NCBI GenBank assembly: GCA_951813615.1
Contig: OX638377.1
Coordinates: 3,808,599-3,872,598, forward strand
DNA length: 64,000 bases
Direction of reading: 5' to 3'
Source of the DNA: an uncultured Latescibacterota bacterium
GTDB lineage: Bacteria > Latescibacterota > UBA2968 > UBA8231
Every line of letters starts with the position of its first letter. The first letter of the stretch is position 1. Below are positions 23,515 to 32,561 of the stretch, in pieces. The position numbers were made by a program, and so were the translations under genes. The notes beneath the pieces are model-generated. The model was not told the origin of the DNA. It worked only from the letters and a program-made list of their open reading frames with translations, and searched no databases.

Positions 23515-24818
23515 AAGTTGTGTCCTAGGCTCAGCCAGACATCCATTTGCTCATCGGCGACGCCCGTGCCCATGCGGATCACGAGATCGGTGTCCCAGAC
23601 CATTCGCACTCCCGCGCCGCCGCTGACGTGCATGCCCGACCACTCGATCTGATGCAAGTCAGGCCAGACCCGGCCCGAATCGAAAAAAACCATCCCTTGC
23701 CATTCTATGTACTGACCGTAAAACCAGATGTCGTACAGTTGGTAGCGCAATTCGACATTGGACAAAAAACGCACGTCATCTGTAAACCGCTGGGTGTCGA
23801 AACCACGCAGCGAATCACTGCCGCCTAATCCCTTGACTCGGCGACTGCCCCCAATCTCGCCATAGGCATAGAGGGGTACTGCGCCACTGAGTACCTCCAG
23901 CACGAGGCGATGGGAGAGGTTGACCCGAGGCGACAGCGGGATGTAGTAGGCGTTGGTCCAGGTTACGCGGCTAAAGTCAATAGGCTCGAAAAACAGCGCC
24001 AGCAGTGAGTTCCGCGCCGACTCATATGACCACTCCTGAAAGAAGCCGCGTCGTGGCACCACTTCGTCGTCGCGCGTATCCCACTGGAGAGTCGCACTGA
24101 TAAACCCCGAAAATCCATCTATCACTCCGTCTGGGGTGCCGCGCTCTAAATAGAATGCCTGCGTCCCCCGCTGGTCCACATCGACGCGCTCCAGCCCAAC
24201 ACCAACCGACATGGATACTGCACCGTACAACTGGCGAAAAAGGCTCACCAAGACCCGTGGGTTTCTCTCTAGAATGTAGTAGTAGTAGTTCTCGTCTTTG
24301 AAATCAGCGCTCTTAGGCTTAATGAAGTCTCGATTGAATGCGCTGTTGTTGCCCAATCCATAATAACGCGTGCGTATATTGCGCTCTCGGATCCACTCCA
24401 GTCTCAGGCCAAAACCCGTCCCCGAAATCCGGGGCACCCTCAGCCGCACGCGGTTTTTTAATTTGCCCTCCGAAGACTGTTGTACATGCAAAGTCAGTTT
24501 GTAGAGATAGGGCTGGCGTCGGTAGTCGGCCCAATGTACACGTGCGCCCCAGTTCCAGCCCGTGTTGGGGCTGAGATAAGCGAACGGCAGGCCAGTGACG
24601 CCGTAGGGAATGCCCCGCAGGGTAAACTGGCGTCGCTTGGCCATCCAGCGCACGGCCTCCACGGTCTGCTCGGTCGCTGACTGCGAGACCTTAGCCAGCA
24701 ACGGGGTCGGAGGCTGGCTGTGGGTGGTATCGACGCGGACCTCGTCTTCGCCCCGTGCGTGCGCTGCGAACAATAGGACGCCGATACAGCTTCCACTTAT
24801 GAGCAGCCGCTTAACCAC
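23511..24818 (-). CDS. Omp85-like outer-membrane beta-barrel (surface antigen D15 type)
   Basis: 435 residues from a GTG at 24818 with GGAGGT just before it; an upstream ATG at 24854 is also possible. A signal peptide (KRLLISGSCIGVLLFAAHARG) is followed directly by barrel strands, with no POTRA domain visible. The Omp85 core is suggested by LQWDTRDDEVVPRRGFFQ, GGSRRVKGLGGSDSLRGFD (the R-G-F/Y lid-loop motif) and the C-terminal Phe. Lacking POTRA, it resembles patatin-less FplA/ShlB-like or TamA barrel ends; the cargo is unknown. It overlaps surE by eight bases and is probably co-transcribed with it. Confidence 0.82.
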   Translation of the reverse strand: MVKRLLISGSCIGVLLFAAHARGEDEVRVDTTHSQPPTPLLAKVSQSATEQTVEAVRWMAKRRQFTLRGIPYGVTGLPFAYLSPNTGWNWGARVHWADYRRQPYLYKLTLHVQQSSEGKLKNRVRLRVPRISGTGFGLRLEWIRERNIRTRYYGLGNNSAFNRDFIKPKSADFKDENYYYYILERNPRVLVSLFRQLYGAVSMSVGVGLERVDVDQRGTQAFYLERGTPDGVIDGFSGFISATLQWDTRDDEVVPRRGFFQEWSYESARNSLLALFFEPIDFSRVTWTNAYYIPLSPRVNLSHRLVLEVLSGAVPLYAYGEIGGSRRVKGLGGSDSLRGFDTQRFTDDVRFLSNVELRYQLYDIWFYGQYIEWQGMVFFDSGRVWPDLHQIEWSGMHVSGGAGVRMVWDTDLVIRMGTGVADEQMDVWLSLGHNF

Positions 24819-25638
24819 GACCACCTCCACCGCGCTCAAAGCGCTGGCGATCAACCGAGCTTATTGGGGCACTAAGCGAATAGCGCAGCGGTGTAATCGC
24901 GACCTCGCCGCGCGCCAAGGCTTCCACATCGCTGTTGGCACCATCGCCGACCAACTGCACCTGACAACTATGATATGCAAAGTGCGACTCATCTTCACGC
25001 CGGGCAAATAGCGGACCATAGCTCATCCTCGCCAAACCCGTCAGGCATCTCGGGGATTCGCGCCTAGCATTGACGGGCATATTCACCGCGATCATGTCGG
25101 CACCAGCCGGCAACCCCCCACGCAAAATTTCCGCGGCAATTTCGGCGGCGACGGCCGCCGCGGCCGCAACCAGTTCATCGAGCGCGGGGTCGAGCTGCCG
25201 ACATCGCCGCCAGAGAGCAAACGCCGGTTCGGGCAGATCCAGCGAAAAAGCCACAGACGGCACTCCGGCGAGAAAGCCCTCTACAGCCGCTCCTATGGTG
25301 CCGGAACCCAGCGTGAAAGCGAGGCCAGAGTTGGTACCTATATTGATGCCGGAAACAACTAAGGCTGGCTTTGGGGAACAGAGGTTGTGGATGCCGATAT
25401 GAGCGCAGTCGGCGGGCTTGCCGGTCAGCGTCTGGACGGGAAAGCCGCCGCATTCAATCCCAGCTAGTACCAACGGCTCAAAGCGGCTCATACTCTTGCT
25501 AGTCCAACTGCATTCCGCCGCTGGCACAACTACGCATAGCTCGGCCAACTCAGCTAGCTCCCGCAGCAAAGGCACCAAAAGAGGCGAATCGGCACCGTCG
25601 TCGTTTGTCACCAATACTGGGGGTTTTGCCGCGGTCAC
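24811..25638 (-). CDS. surE: 5'/3'-nucleotidase SurE
   Basis: 275 residues from the GTG at 25638, which has AAGGAG 9 bases upstream; another GTG at 25656 is in frame. Key SurE motifs are visible: the metal-binding NDDG, SGINIGTNSG, and GTIGAAVEG. SurE dephosphorylates nucleoside monophosphates and possibly polyphosphate. The usual partner genes (pcm, nlpD) are absent here. Confidence 0.9.
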   Translation of the reverse strand: MTAAKPPVLVTNDDGADSPLLVPLLRELAELAELCVVVPAAECSWTSKSMSRFEPLVLAGIECGGFPVQTLTGKPADCAHIGIHNLCSPKPALVVSGINIGTNSGLAFTLGSGTIGAAVEGFLAGVPSVAFSLDLPEPAFALWRRCRQLDPALDELVAAAAAVAAEIAAEILRGGLPAGADMIAVNMPVNARRESPRCLTGLARMSYGPLFARREDESHFAYHSCQVQLVGDGANSDVEALARGEVAITPLRYSLSAPISSVDRQRFERGGGGRG

Positions 25639-25757
25639 AATAGGTTTCTCCTTCACTATGGATGCGCTCTAAGATGGCGTCATATAATAACAATCCGCCA
25701 TTCGGCTCCCAACAATCACCTTGCTTAGCTGCGGCCTGTGGCCCTATTATTTTGTTA

Positions 25758-26021
25758 ATGGATGACTCAATTCTCCTGCAAGAACTAGAAACGCTCGCCG
25801 CCGGGCTCGATATCGAGGTGCGCTACGACGATTTCGAGGGCCAAGGTGGGCTTTGTCGCTACGGCGGTAGGTCCTACTTGATCGTCAATCACGAGCTCGA
25901 TACCAGTGCCCGCGTGCATTTATTTTGCCGCGTTCTTTCGCGGTTACCTCTCGATGCGGTCTTTATTCGTCCCCAAGTGCGGGAGCGAATCGAAAAATGC
26001 GGCTCGCACGCAGCTACCTAA
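25758..26021 (+). CDS. Small conserved-type protein of unknown function
   Basis: 87 residues from the ATG at 25758; the frame is open for 32 codons upstream but lacks support there. The pattern LGIEVRYDDF-GQGGLCRYGGRSYLIVNHELDTSARVHLFCRVLSRL resembles a small protein family I have seen in FCB bacteria, without a known function. It stands between divergent surE and the rpmI operon. Confidence 0.6.
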   Translation: MDDSILLQELETLAAGLDIEVRYDDFEGQGGLCRYGGRSYLIVNHELDTSARVHLFCRVLSRLPLDAVFIRPQVRERIEKCGSHAAT

Positions 26022-26094
26022 TCGCCCATAGTTCAACGACTGATCGCGCACTTCCCGACAAAGTTTTACTGCCTGAAGGGCAGCCGGCTCTTCC

Positions 26095-26123
26095 TTGACA
26101 GCCCCTATGTCATAGTCTATTTT
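26095..26123 (+). promoter_or_regulatory. Promoter of the rpmI-rplT-pheST operon
   Basis: TTGACA (26095-26100), 17-base spacer, TATTTT (26118-26123), 39 bases before the rpmI ATG. Consensus -35 and ideal spacing. Confidence 0.6.
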
Positions 26124-26161
26124 TGCTTTTTCTGCCTAAAATCGAAAATAAAGGGATTATC

Positions 26162-26359
26162 ATGCCCAAAATTAAGACGCACAAATCCTCGTCCAAGCGC
26201 ATTAAGCAGCGTGGGTCGGGCAGTCTAAAGCGGCGCAACGCCTACGCTACTCACCTTTTGGGTCGCCGCTCGACCAAGCGCAAACGGGCTTTCCGCAAAA
26301 ACAGTCCGGTCTCGTCCGCGGACTCAGCCAATGTGCGCCGGGCCCTGAACCTCAAGTAA
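26162..26359 (+). CDS. rpmI: 50S ribosomal protein L35
   Basis: 65 residues, basic, beginning MPKIKTHKSSSKR as L35 proteins do (typically 64-66 residues). The ATG at 26162 is chosen because the thirteen codons upstream are not part of the family. infC, which usually precedes rpmI, is not here; a promoter sits directly upstream instead. rplT follows 23 bases later. Confidence 0.96.
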   Translation: MPKIKTHKSSSKRIKQRGSGSLKRRNAYATHLLGRRSTKRKRAFRKNSPVSSADSANVRRALNLK

Positions 26360-26382
26360 GCGAATTTAACGGAGAATAATTC

Positions 26383-26736
26383 ATGCCACGGGTAAGTCAT
26401 GCCGTAGCCACCAAAAAGCGCAAAAAGAAGGTCCTCAAACAATCCAAGGGTTATTGGGGAGCGCGTAGCCGCCTCTTCCGCACTGCCCGCGAAGCCGTCG
26501 ATCGCGCACAAGTTTACGCCTACCGCGACCGGCGTCAACGCAAGCGGGATTTCCGCCGCCTCTGGATTGTCCGCATTAATGCCGCCGCCCGCCGCAACGG
26601 CATGTCCTATAGCCAACTCGTCCACGGGCTGGGCCAAGCCGGCGTTGCAATCAACCGCAAGGTCTTAGCCGATCTAGCCGTGCGCGATCCAGCCGCCTTT
26701 GCCGCGGTAGTCGAACAAGCCCGACCCCACGTCTAA
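26383..26736 (+). CDS. rplT: 50S ribosomal protein L20
   Basis: 117 residues, the normal L20 length. The basic N-terminus (MPRVSHAVATKKRKKKVLK) and the internal AYRDRRQRKRDFRRLWI are characteristic. GGAGAAT lies before the ATG. L20 binds 23S rRNA early in assembly and in some bacteria represses its own operon. Confidence 0.97.
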   Translation: MPRVSHAVATKKRKKKVLKQSKGYWGARSRLFRTAREAVDRAQVYAYRDRRQRKRDFRRLWIVRINAAARRNGMSYSQLVHGLGQAGVAINRKVLADLAVRDPAAFAAVVEQARPHV

Positions 26737-26758
26737 ACTTATACTCATCTGACAGAAA

Positions 26759-26791
26759 GGGGTCGGCGATACGCGCCGGGCCCTTTTTGTT
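26759..26791 (+). terminator. Terminator or attenuator between rplT and pheS
   Basis: A 10-bp stem (26759-26768 with 26774-26783, one mismatch and one wobble) with loop ATACG is followed by CCCTTTTTGTT. It lies 22 bases past rplT and ends just before pheS, so it may give partial read-through between ribosomal and synthetase genes. Confidence 0.65.
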
Positions 26792-26804
26792 CTATTAGGT
26801 CTAT

Positions 26805-27815
26805 ATGCTAGAAGAAGTGCGACAATTGGCGTCGGAGGCCGTAGAGAAAATCGAGGCGGCCCAAGACGATAAGGCGCTGGAAGCTCTGCGAGTTCACCAC
26901 CTCGGTCGCAAGAGTCGGCTGCGCCAAATCGCGCGGCAGATTGGCCAGCAACCCGCTGCTCAACGGCCAGCGCTAGGGGAAGCCACCGGTCGCGCCCAAC
27001 AGGCCATTCAGCAGGCGCTAGACGACAAGACCCTAGCCCTTAGGCAGGCGGCCGACGAGACTTCTGCCCTCGACGTAACGCTCCCGGGCCGACGGCCCCT
27101 CTTGGGCTGTGCCCATCCCTTGTCCCAGCTAACCGACGAATTGATCGGCATCTTCCAAGGCATGGGGTTTGACGTGGCCGACGGGCCGGAAGCCGAGGAC
27201 GAGTACCACAATTTCGACGCCCTCAACACGCCGGCCGACCACCCTGCGCGCGACCTACACGACACCTTCTATCTAGAAGGGGGTGGACTCATGCGCACCC
27301 ACACCTCCACGGTGCAAATCCGCGTTATGGAGCAAACGCCGCCGCCAGTGCGGATCATCTCCCTGGGTCGCTGCTACCGCAAGGAGACGGTCGATGCAAC
27401 TCACCACTTCGCCTTCCATCAGATCGAGGGCCTGTACGTCGATCACAGCGTCTCTTTCGCCGACTTAAAGGGCACTATTGAGGCCATGGGACGCCAGATT
27501 ATGGGCGAAGAGACCCAAGTGCGCTTTCGGCCTCATTTCTTTCCCTTTACCGAGCCAAGCGTGGAATACGATTTCACCTGCATCTGCAAGGGACAACGTG
27601 CGAACTGCTCTATTTGCAGAGGAACGGGTTGGATCGAAATCGCCGGGGCTGGCATGGTCGATCCGACCGTCTTTGCCGCAGTGGGCTACGACCCAGACGA
27701 ATACACGGGCTTCGCCTTCGGCATGGGATTGGAGCGAATTGCCATGATTCGGCACGGCATTGACGATGTGCGGCGCTTCCTCGAAAACGACTTGCGGTTC
27801 ATCCGCCAGTTTTAA
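26805..27815 (+). CDS. pheS: Phenylalanine-tRNA ligase alpha subunit
   Basis: 336 residues. An N-terminal coiled coil (to about residue 85) is followed by the class II catalytic core with motif 2 (GRCYRKETVDATHHFAFHQIEG) and motif 3 (GFAFGMGLERIAMI). It charges tRNA-Phe with phenylalanine as an alpha2-beta2 complex with PheT, whose gene follows 18 bases later. Confidence 0.96.
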   Translation: MLEEVRQLASEAVEKIEAAQDDKALEALRVHHLGRKSRLRQIARQIGQQPAAQRPALGEATGRAQQAIQQALDDKTLALRQAADETSALDVTLPGRRPLLGCAHPLSQLTDELIGIFQGMGFDVADGPEAEDEYHNFDALNTPADHPARDLHDTFYLEGGGLMRTHTSTVQIRVMEQTPPPVRIISLGRCYRKETVDATHHFAFHQIEGLYVDHSVSFADLKGTIEAMGRQIMGEETQVRFRPHFFPFTEPSVEYDFTCICKGQRANCSICRGTGWIEIAGAGMVDPTVFAAVGYDPDEYTGFAFGMGLERIAMIRHGIDDVRRFLENDLRFIRQF

Positions 27816-27833
27816 GATTCCCGGCAACGACTT

Positions 27834-30212
27834 ATGAAAATCACTTATAACTGGCTCAAGGAATACGTGGACATCCCTTGGGATTGGCCAGAGCTAGCCG
27901 AGCGCCTGACCATGGCGGGCTTGGAGTTCGAAGGAGTCGAGGACCTCGGTGCGCGCTACGAAGGCGTCGTCATCGGCCGCGTCGACACCTGTTGCCCACA
28001 CCAAAACGCCGACCGCCTGACCGTCTGCCAAGTCGATGTGGGGACCGGGGTCAACACCATCGTCTGCGGGGCACCCAATGTCGCGGCCGGGCAAACCGTC
28101 GCCGTCGCCCTGCCCGGCACCACGCTGCCCGGCGGCATGCAGATCAAAAAAGCCAAAATCCGCGGCGTCGCATCCGAGGGCATGCTCTGTGCCGAGGACG
28201 AACTCGGGCTGGGCGAAAACCACGACGGCATTGTGGTGCTCGACGAAGACCTCTCGGTCGGCACCCCCTTTGCCACGGCCACAGGGCTCGGCGATGTGGT
28301 CATTGACCTCGAAGTTACGCCCAACCGCCCGGACTGCCTGAGCCTCCTGGGCATTGCCCGCGAGATCCACGCCCTCACCGGCAACCCCCTCCGTTTTCCC
28401 AACGTACAAGTGCCCGAAAGCGGAGCGGCCACCGCAGAAGATGTGCGGATCGACATCGAGGCACCGGACGATTGCCCGCGCTACGTCGGTCGCGTCGTAC
28501 GCGGCGTCGAGGTTGGCCCATCGCCCGAGTGGCTCCAGCGCCGGCTCCAAGCCGTGGGCCAGCGCCCGATTAACAACATCGTCGATATTACCAACTACGT
28601 ACTGCTGGAATTGGGGCATCCCCTGCACGCCTTTGACCTGCAGGCACTGGACCAGCGGCGCATCATCGTCCGCCGAGCGCGCGCCGGCGAGACCTTGGAA
28701 ATCCTCGACGGCACCCAGTGTCAACTCGACGAAGAGATGCTGGTCATCGCCGATGGGACGCGGCCCCAAGCGCTAGCCGGGGTCATGGGTGGAGTCCATT
28801 CCCAAGTGTCGGAGGCGACCACGGATATCCTGCTCGAAAGCGCGTATTTCGCACCAGCGCGGGTGCGCCTAGCCCGGTCCCGGCTAGGGCTTTTCACCGA
28901 GGCATCTACGCGCTTTGAGCGCGGTGCCGATTGGGACGCCCCGGTGCGGGCCATTGACCGCGCGGCCCAACTAATCGCCGAACTAGCCGGCGGCACAATC
29001 GCCCCAGAGCCTTTAGACGTGTACCCCCGCCCCGGCCAATGCCGCCAAATCCCGCTCTGCGTCGATCGCACCAACCAGCTCTTGGCGACAGCGCTAGACT
29101 CCGCTGCCATCGTCCAGATTCTCGAACGCCTCGGCTGCCAAGTTGGAGCGGGCCGCCCCCTCGTAGTAACAGCCCCGAGCTTCCGTCCCGACCTAACGCG
29201 CCCGGCTGACCTCATCGAGGAAGTCGGCCGCATCTACGGCTTCGACCGCATTGAGGGCCGCCAAGAGGCATCTGGGCCTTGGATCACCCGGCGCGACCCC
29301 GAATTCACCTTTAGGCAGGTCGCTCGGCAACGGCTCTTGGGCCTGGGTTTGGACGAAGTCGTCAGCAATACGATCGTCGAATCCCGCTGGCTCGAACTGG
29401 CCGGGGCCGCAGACCGTGCCGCCCGCTTGGCCAATCCGCCGACCGAAACCCAAGACGCCTTGCGCACCACCTTGGTGCCGAGCCTCTTGAACGTCGCGTG
29501 TCGCAACTTCAACCAGCGAGCCACGGAGGTAGCCATTTTCGAGCTGGGCAAGTGTTTTGCCGCCAACGCGGATAAGGCTACAAGGCCCGAGGAAAACTGG
29601 CACCTCGCAGCCCTGTGGTCGGGCCGCGTCTCAGCGTCGCCCTATCAGGCCGACGCCCGCGAAGCCGACTTTTTCGACCTCAAGGGCTTGCTCGAAGCGC
29701 TCGTGGGCGAGGGGGACTTGTGTTTTACTCCCGCCGACCGCCCCGAATGCCGCTCGGGGCACGCAGCTTGCGTCTTGCTCGACGGCCAGCCCCTCGGCTG
29801 GTTGGGCCAAGTTTCGGCCGACTTGTGCGCGGTATTTGATTTAGAGCGCCAAGTGCATATTTTTGAACTATCGTTCGCCGCGCTAGCTCGCCATTGGCAC
29901 GACCGGGATCGCTCGTTTTCCGCGCTTCCCAAGTTTCCGCCGATCGAGCGCGACTTGGCCGTAGTCGTACGCGCAGACACTGCAACCGCCGAACTTATAG
30001 CCACCATGCGAGATAGTGCACCCCGCCTCGTCGAGTCCATCGAGGTTTTTGATTTCTACCAAGGAGATCAAATAGAAGAAGGCCACAAGAGCGTAGCTTT
30101 CGCCATTCGTCTGCGCGACCGCGAGCAAACCTTGCAGGACGCTCAGGCCGACGCGGCGATCTCCGCGATGCTCAAGAGTCTCGAAGCGCAGTTCGGCGCT
30201 CTTCTGCGCTAA
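27834..30212 (+). CDS. pheT: Phenylalanine-tRNA ligase beta subunit
   Basis: 792 residues, normal length. In order: the tRNA-binding OB fold (about 40-150, VCGAPNVAAGQ and SEGMLCAEDELG), the B3/B4 editing domain (about 210-370), B5 (about 400-475), the catalytic-like domain, and the C-terminal ferredoxin-fold anticodon-binding domain (FPPIERDLAVVV). Transcribed with pheS. Confidence 0.96.
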   Translation: MKITYNWLKEYVDIPWDWPELAERLTMAGLEFEGVEDLGARYEGVVIGRVDTCCPHQNADRLTVCQVDVGTGVNTIVCGAPNVAAGQTVAVALPGTTLPGGMQIKKAKIRGVASEGMLCAEDELGLGENHDGIVVLDEDLSVGTPFATATGLGDVVIDLEVTPNRPDCLSLLGIAREIHALTGNPLRFPNVQVPESGAATAEDVRIDIEAPDDCPRYVGRVVRGVEVGPSPEWLQRRLQAVGQRPINNIVDITNYVLLELGHPLHAFDLQALDQRRIIVRRARAGETLEILDGTQCQLDEEMLVIADGTRPQALAGVMGGVHSQVSEATTDILLESAYFAPARVRLARSRLGLFTEASTRFERGADWDAPVRAIDRAAQLIAELAGGTIAPEPLDVYPRPGQCRQIPLCVDRTNQLLATALDSAAIVQILERLGCQVGAGRPLVVTAPSFRPDLTRPADLIEEVGRIYGFDRIEGRQEASGPWITRRDPEFTFRQVARQRLLGLGLDEVVSNTIVESRWLELAGAADRAARLANPPTETQDALRTTLVPSLLNVACRNFNQRATEVAIFELGKCFAANADKATRPEENWHLAALWSGRVSASPYQADAREADFFDLKGLLEALVGEGDLCFTPADRPECRSGHAACVLLDGQPLGWLGQVSADLCAVFDLERQVHIFELSFAALARHWHDRDRSFSALPKFPPIERDLAVVVRADTATAELIATMRDSAPRLVESIEVFDFYQGDQIEEGHKSVAFAIRLRDREQTLQDAQADAAISAMLKSLEAQFGALLR

Positions 30213-30245
30213 TCCTAACCTCAATCAGGAGTACAGCCGACCCCA

Positions 30246-30533
30246 ATGGATGTAAACGAAAATTTTGAACGACTTGAGCAGTACATTAACCGTCTGACAG
30301 GAACACTCGAAACGCTCCGCAAGGAAAACGACGAGCTGAGTGGGCAGATTCAGAGCCTTGAAGAAAAAAATGGCAGCCTGCAGGCCGAAGTCCAAAGCCT
30401 CGAAAAAAAAATCAGTGCCGCTAGCAGTGAGCACGAACAGTTCCAAAAGGACAAAGAAGCGGTGAAGGGACGCATTGAACAACTCCTCAGCCGCTTGGAC
30501 AGCGCCGTCAGCAGTGAAAACGAACAGCGCTAG
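30246..30533 (+). CDS. ZapB-like coiled-coil cell division protein
   Basis: 95 residues, almost entirely one coiled coil with heptads (about residues 8-90). It stands directly before zapA, as in several FCB and proteobacterial genomes, so a ZapB-like role in bridging ZapA/FtsZ to the division site is likely. Coiled-coil similarity alone is weak, so the call rests on position. AGGAG lies 15 bases before the ATG, farther than usual. Confidence 0.6.
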   Translation: MDVNENFERLEQYINRLTGTLETLRKENDELSGQIQSLEEKNGSLQAEVQSLEKKISAASSEHEQFQKDKEAVKGRIEQLLSRLDSAVSSENEQR

Positions 30534-30556
30534 CAGGTCGGATGACCTGTCTAGCG
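30528..30556 (+). promoter_or_regulatory. Hairpin between the zapB-like gene and zapA
   Basis: CGCTAG-CAGGTC pairs with GACCTG-T-CTAGCG: 12 base pairs, one bulged T, a 4-base loop (GGAT). No T-run follows, so it is not a standard terminator; RNA processing or stabilisation is possible. It includes the zapB stop codon. Confidence 0.5.
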
Positions 30557-30592
30557 TCCGAACAATAAAGAAGTCTGAGAAAGGGGTCTAGT

Positions 30593-30907
30593 ATGTCGTC
30601 CCAAGTAGTGGTCAAAATATTCGACAAGCACTACACCCTAGGGGTCGATCAAGAACACCCCGCCGAACACGTGCAACAGCTCGCCGAGATGGTGGACGAG
30701 CGCATGCACGAGATCGAGCGCGAGGTCAAAGGTGGCTCCCCACTCCAAGTGGCTATCTTGGCTAGTCTGAGTTTGGTGGAGGAACTCCTAACCCTGCGGA
30801 AGGACTACGCTTCCGCCGAAGCCGATATCGCCTCGCGGACTTCTCAACTCGCCACCTCGCTTGGGCATCTTTTCGCCGAAGTGGAAGCTCCCCGTTCCGA
30901 TCGCTGA
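30593..30907 (+). CDS. zapA: Cell division protein ZapA
   Basis: 104 residues. The N-terminal VVVKIFDKHYTLGVD and the following LAEMVDERM helix are the ZapA pattern, ending in a coiled coil. ZapA crosslinks FtsZ filaments. GAAAGGGG precedes the ATG. rny begins 79 bases downstream, the order zapA-rny-ymdB being typical outside Proteobacteria. Confidence 0.87.
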   Translation: MSSQVVVKIFDKHYTLGVDQEHPAEHVQQLAEMVDERMHEIEREVKGGSPLQVAILASLSLVEELLTLRKDYASAEADIASRTSQLATSLGHLFAEVEAPRSDR

Positions 30908-30986
30908 AGCAGTGTGCTGAGCCGGGTTCGCCCCGCGCTTTGGCCCGATGCCCGCAGGCGTCGAGCCCCATGAGAAAGAGATACCC

Positions 30987-32561
30987 ATGTTTAATGGGTT
31001 TGACTATATAGTCCTACTCTGTTCTGCCTTCGCCTTTTTCGCCGGCGGCTGTCTGCTCGGCTGGCTAGGGAGTGAGCGGCTGCGCAACAGCAAACTGCGC
31101 AGCACTCAAGCTACCGCCGAGCAGATCGTCACCCGCGCCCACCAAGAGGCCGAAGCGCTGAAAAAAAACGCCTTGCTCGAAGCGAGAGACGAATGGCACA
31201 GCGAGCGAGCGCCCCTAGAAAAGGAACAAGAAACGCAGCGGCGTTCGCTGCGAGACCTCGCGGCCAAGCTGCTAGAGCGCGAACAGCAACTAGAGCGCAA
31301 AATAGACCTGCTCACGAGCAAGGAGCGCGAACAGCTCAAAAACGAGCAGGACCTCGACCGCCGCGAGACAGCCATCGCGGCAGCCGAGACCCAAGCACAG
31401 GATTTGGTCCGCGAGCAGAGTCAGCGGCTGGAAGAGTTGGCTGGCATCAGCCAGCAAGAAGCCCGGAGCATGCTCGTCGATCAGCTAGAGGGCGGGGCGC
31501 GCCGAGTCGCCGCCCGCAGGGTCCGCGAGATCAAGGACACCGCGGTTGCCACGGCCAATCTAGAGTCCAAAGAAATCATCACCCGCGCCATCCAGCGCTT
31601 CGCCGGGGAACTGACCGTCGAGAGTACGCTTTCGGTCGTGCCCATCCCCTTCGACGACATGAAGGGGCGCATCATCGGTCGCGACGGACGCAACATCCGC
31701 TCCTTTGAAATGATCACCGGCGTCGAAGTCATCGTCGATGATACCCCTGGCATGGTCATGCTCTCGGGCTTTGATCCACTGCGCCGCGAGGTGGCCAGAC
31801 ACACCCTCGAAACGCTCATTCGCGACGGGCGCATCCACCCCGGGCGCATCGAGGAAGTGTACGACAAGGCGCGCAGCACCGTCGAAGAGATGATCCGCGA
31901 GTCCGGCTCCAAAGCCGCTTTTGACCTCGGCATTCACGATTTGGCCGAGCCGCTATTGGAAATTCTGGGCAAGCTCCGCTTCCGCACCAGCTACGGCCAA
32001 AACTTGTTGGTCCACAGCAAGGAAGTCGGGTTCTTGGCCGGCATGATGGCCGAGATGCTCGACCTCGACGTGACGTTGGCCCGCCGCGCCGGTCTCTTGC
32101 ACGACATCGGCAAAGCACAGGACTTCGAGTTGAGCAACGACCCAGCGCAAAGCAGCGCCGTACTGGCCCGCAAGTGCGGCGAGAGCCCTGAAGTTGTGCA
32201 GATCATCGAAACCCACAGCAAGCACACACCCTCGCGCTCGGCCATCGCCGTACTCGTCGAATCCGCCAACGAGATATCCACCCACCGCCCGGGTGCCCGC
32301 AAGGAAAAAGTCGAGGAGTACATCCGCCGCTTGCACCACATTGAGGAACTCGCGGCCGATTACGTAGGCGTGAAGCAAGCTTTTGCCCTGCAAAATGGCA
32401 GGGAAGTTCGGGTCTTAGTCGATAGTGGAGTGGTGGACGACACCTATGCCGAACAACTCGCCGACGAAATCACCAATAAAATCGAGCAACAACTCGAATA
32501 TCCCGGGCAGTTGCGCGTCTGTATCATCCGCGAGATGCGCGCCGAGTCCTACGCACGGTGA
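30987..32561 (+). CDS. rny: Ribonuclease Y
   Basis: 524 residues from the ATG at 30987. One N-terminal membrane helix (about 8-28), a long charged coiled coil (about 35-190), a KH RNA-binding domain (GRIIGRDGRNIRSFE, about 225), and an HD hydrolase domain with LLHDIGKA. RNase Y is the membrane-bound endonuclease that starts mRNA decay. Its stop overlaps the next start (GTGA). Confidence 0.96.
   Translation: MFNGFDYIVLLCSAFAFFAGGCLLGWLGSERLRNSKLRSTQATAEQIVTRAHQEAEALKKNALLEARDEWHSERAPLEKEQETQRRSLRDLAAKLLEREQQLERKIDLLTSKEREQLKNEQDLDRRETAIAAAETQAQDLVREQSQRLEELAGISQQEARSMLVDQLEGGARRVAARRVREIKDTAVATANLESKEIITRAIQRFAGELTVESTLSVVPIPFDDMKGRIIGRDGRNIRSFEMITGVEVIVDDTPGMVMLSGFDPLRREVARHTLETLIRDGRIHPGRIEEVYDKARSTVEEMIRESGSKAAFDLGIHDLAEPLLEILGKLRFRTSYGQNLLVHSKEVGFLAGMMAEMLDLDVTLARRAGLLHDIGKAQDFELSNDPAQSSAVLARKCGESPEVVQIIETHSKHTPSRSAIAVLVESANEISTHRPGARKEKVEEYIRRLHHIEELAADYVGVKQAFALQNGREVRVLVDSGVVDDTYAEQLADEITNKIEQQLEYPGQLRVCIIREMRAESYAR

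Noticed and set aside
30908..30986. 6S RNA after zapA
   Set aside because: 6S RNA follows zapA in many Proteobacteria, but only 79 bases separate zapA and rny here, too short for it.
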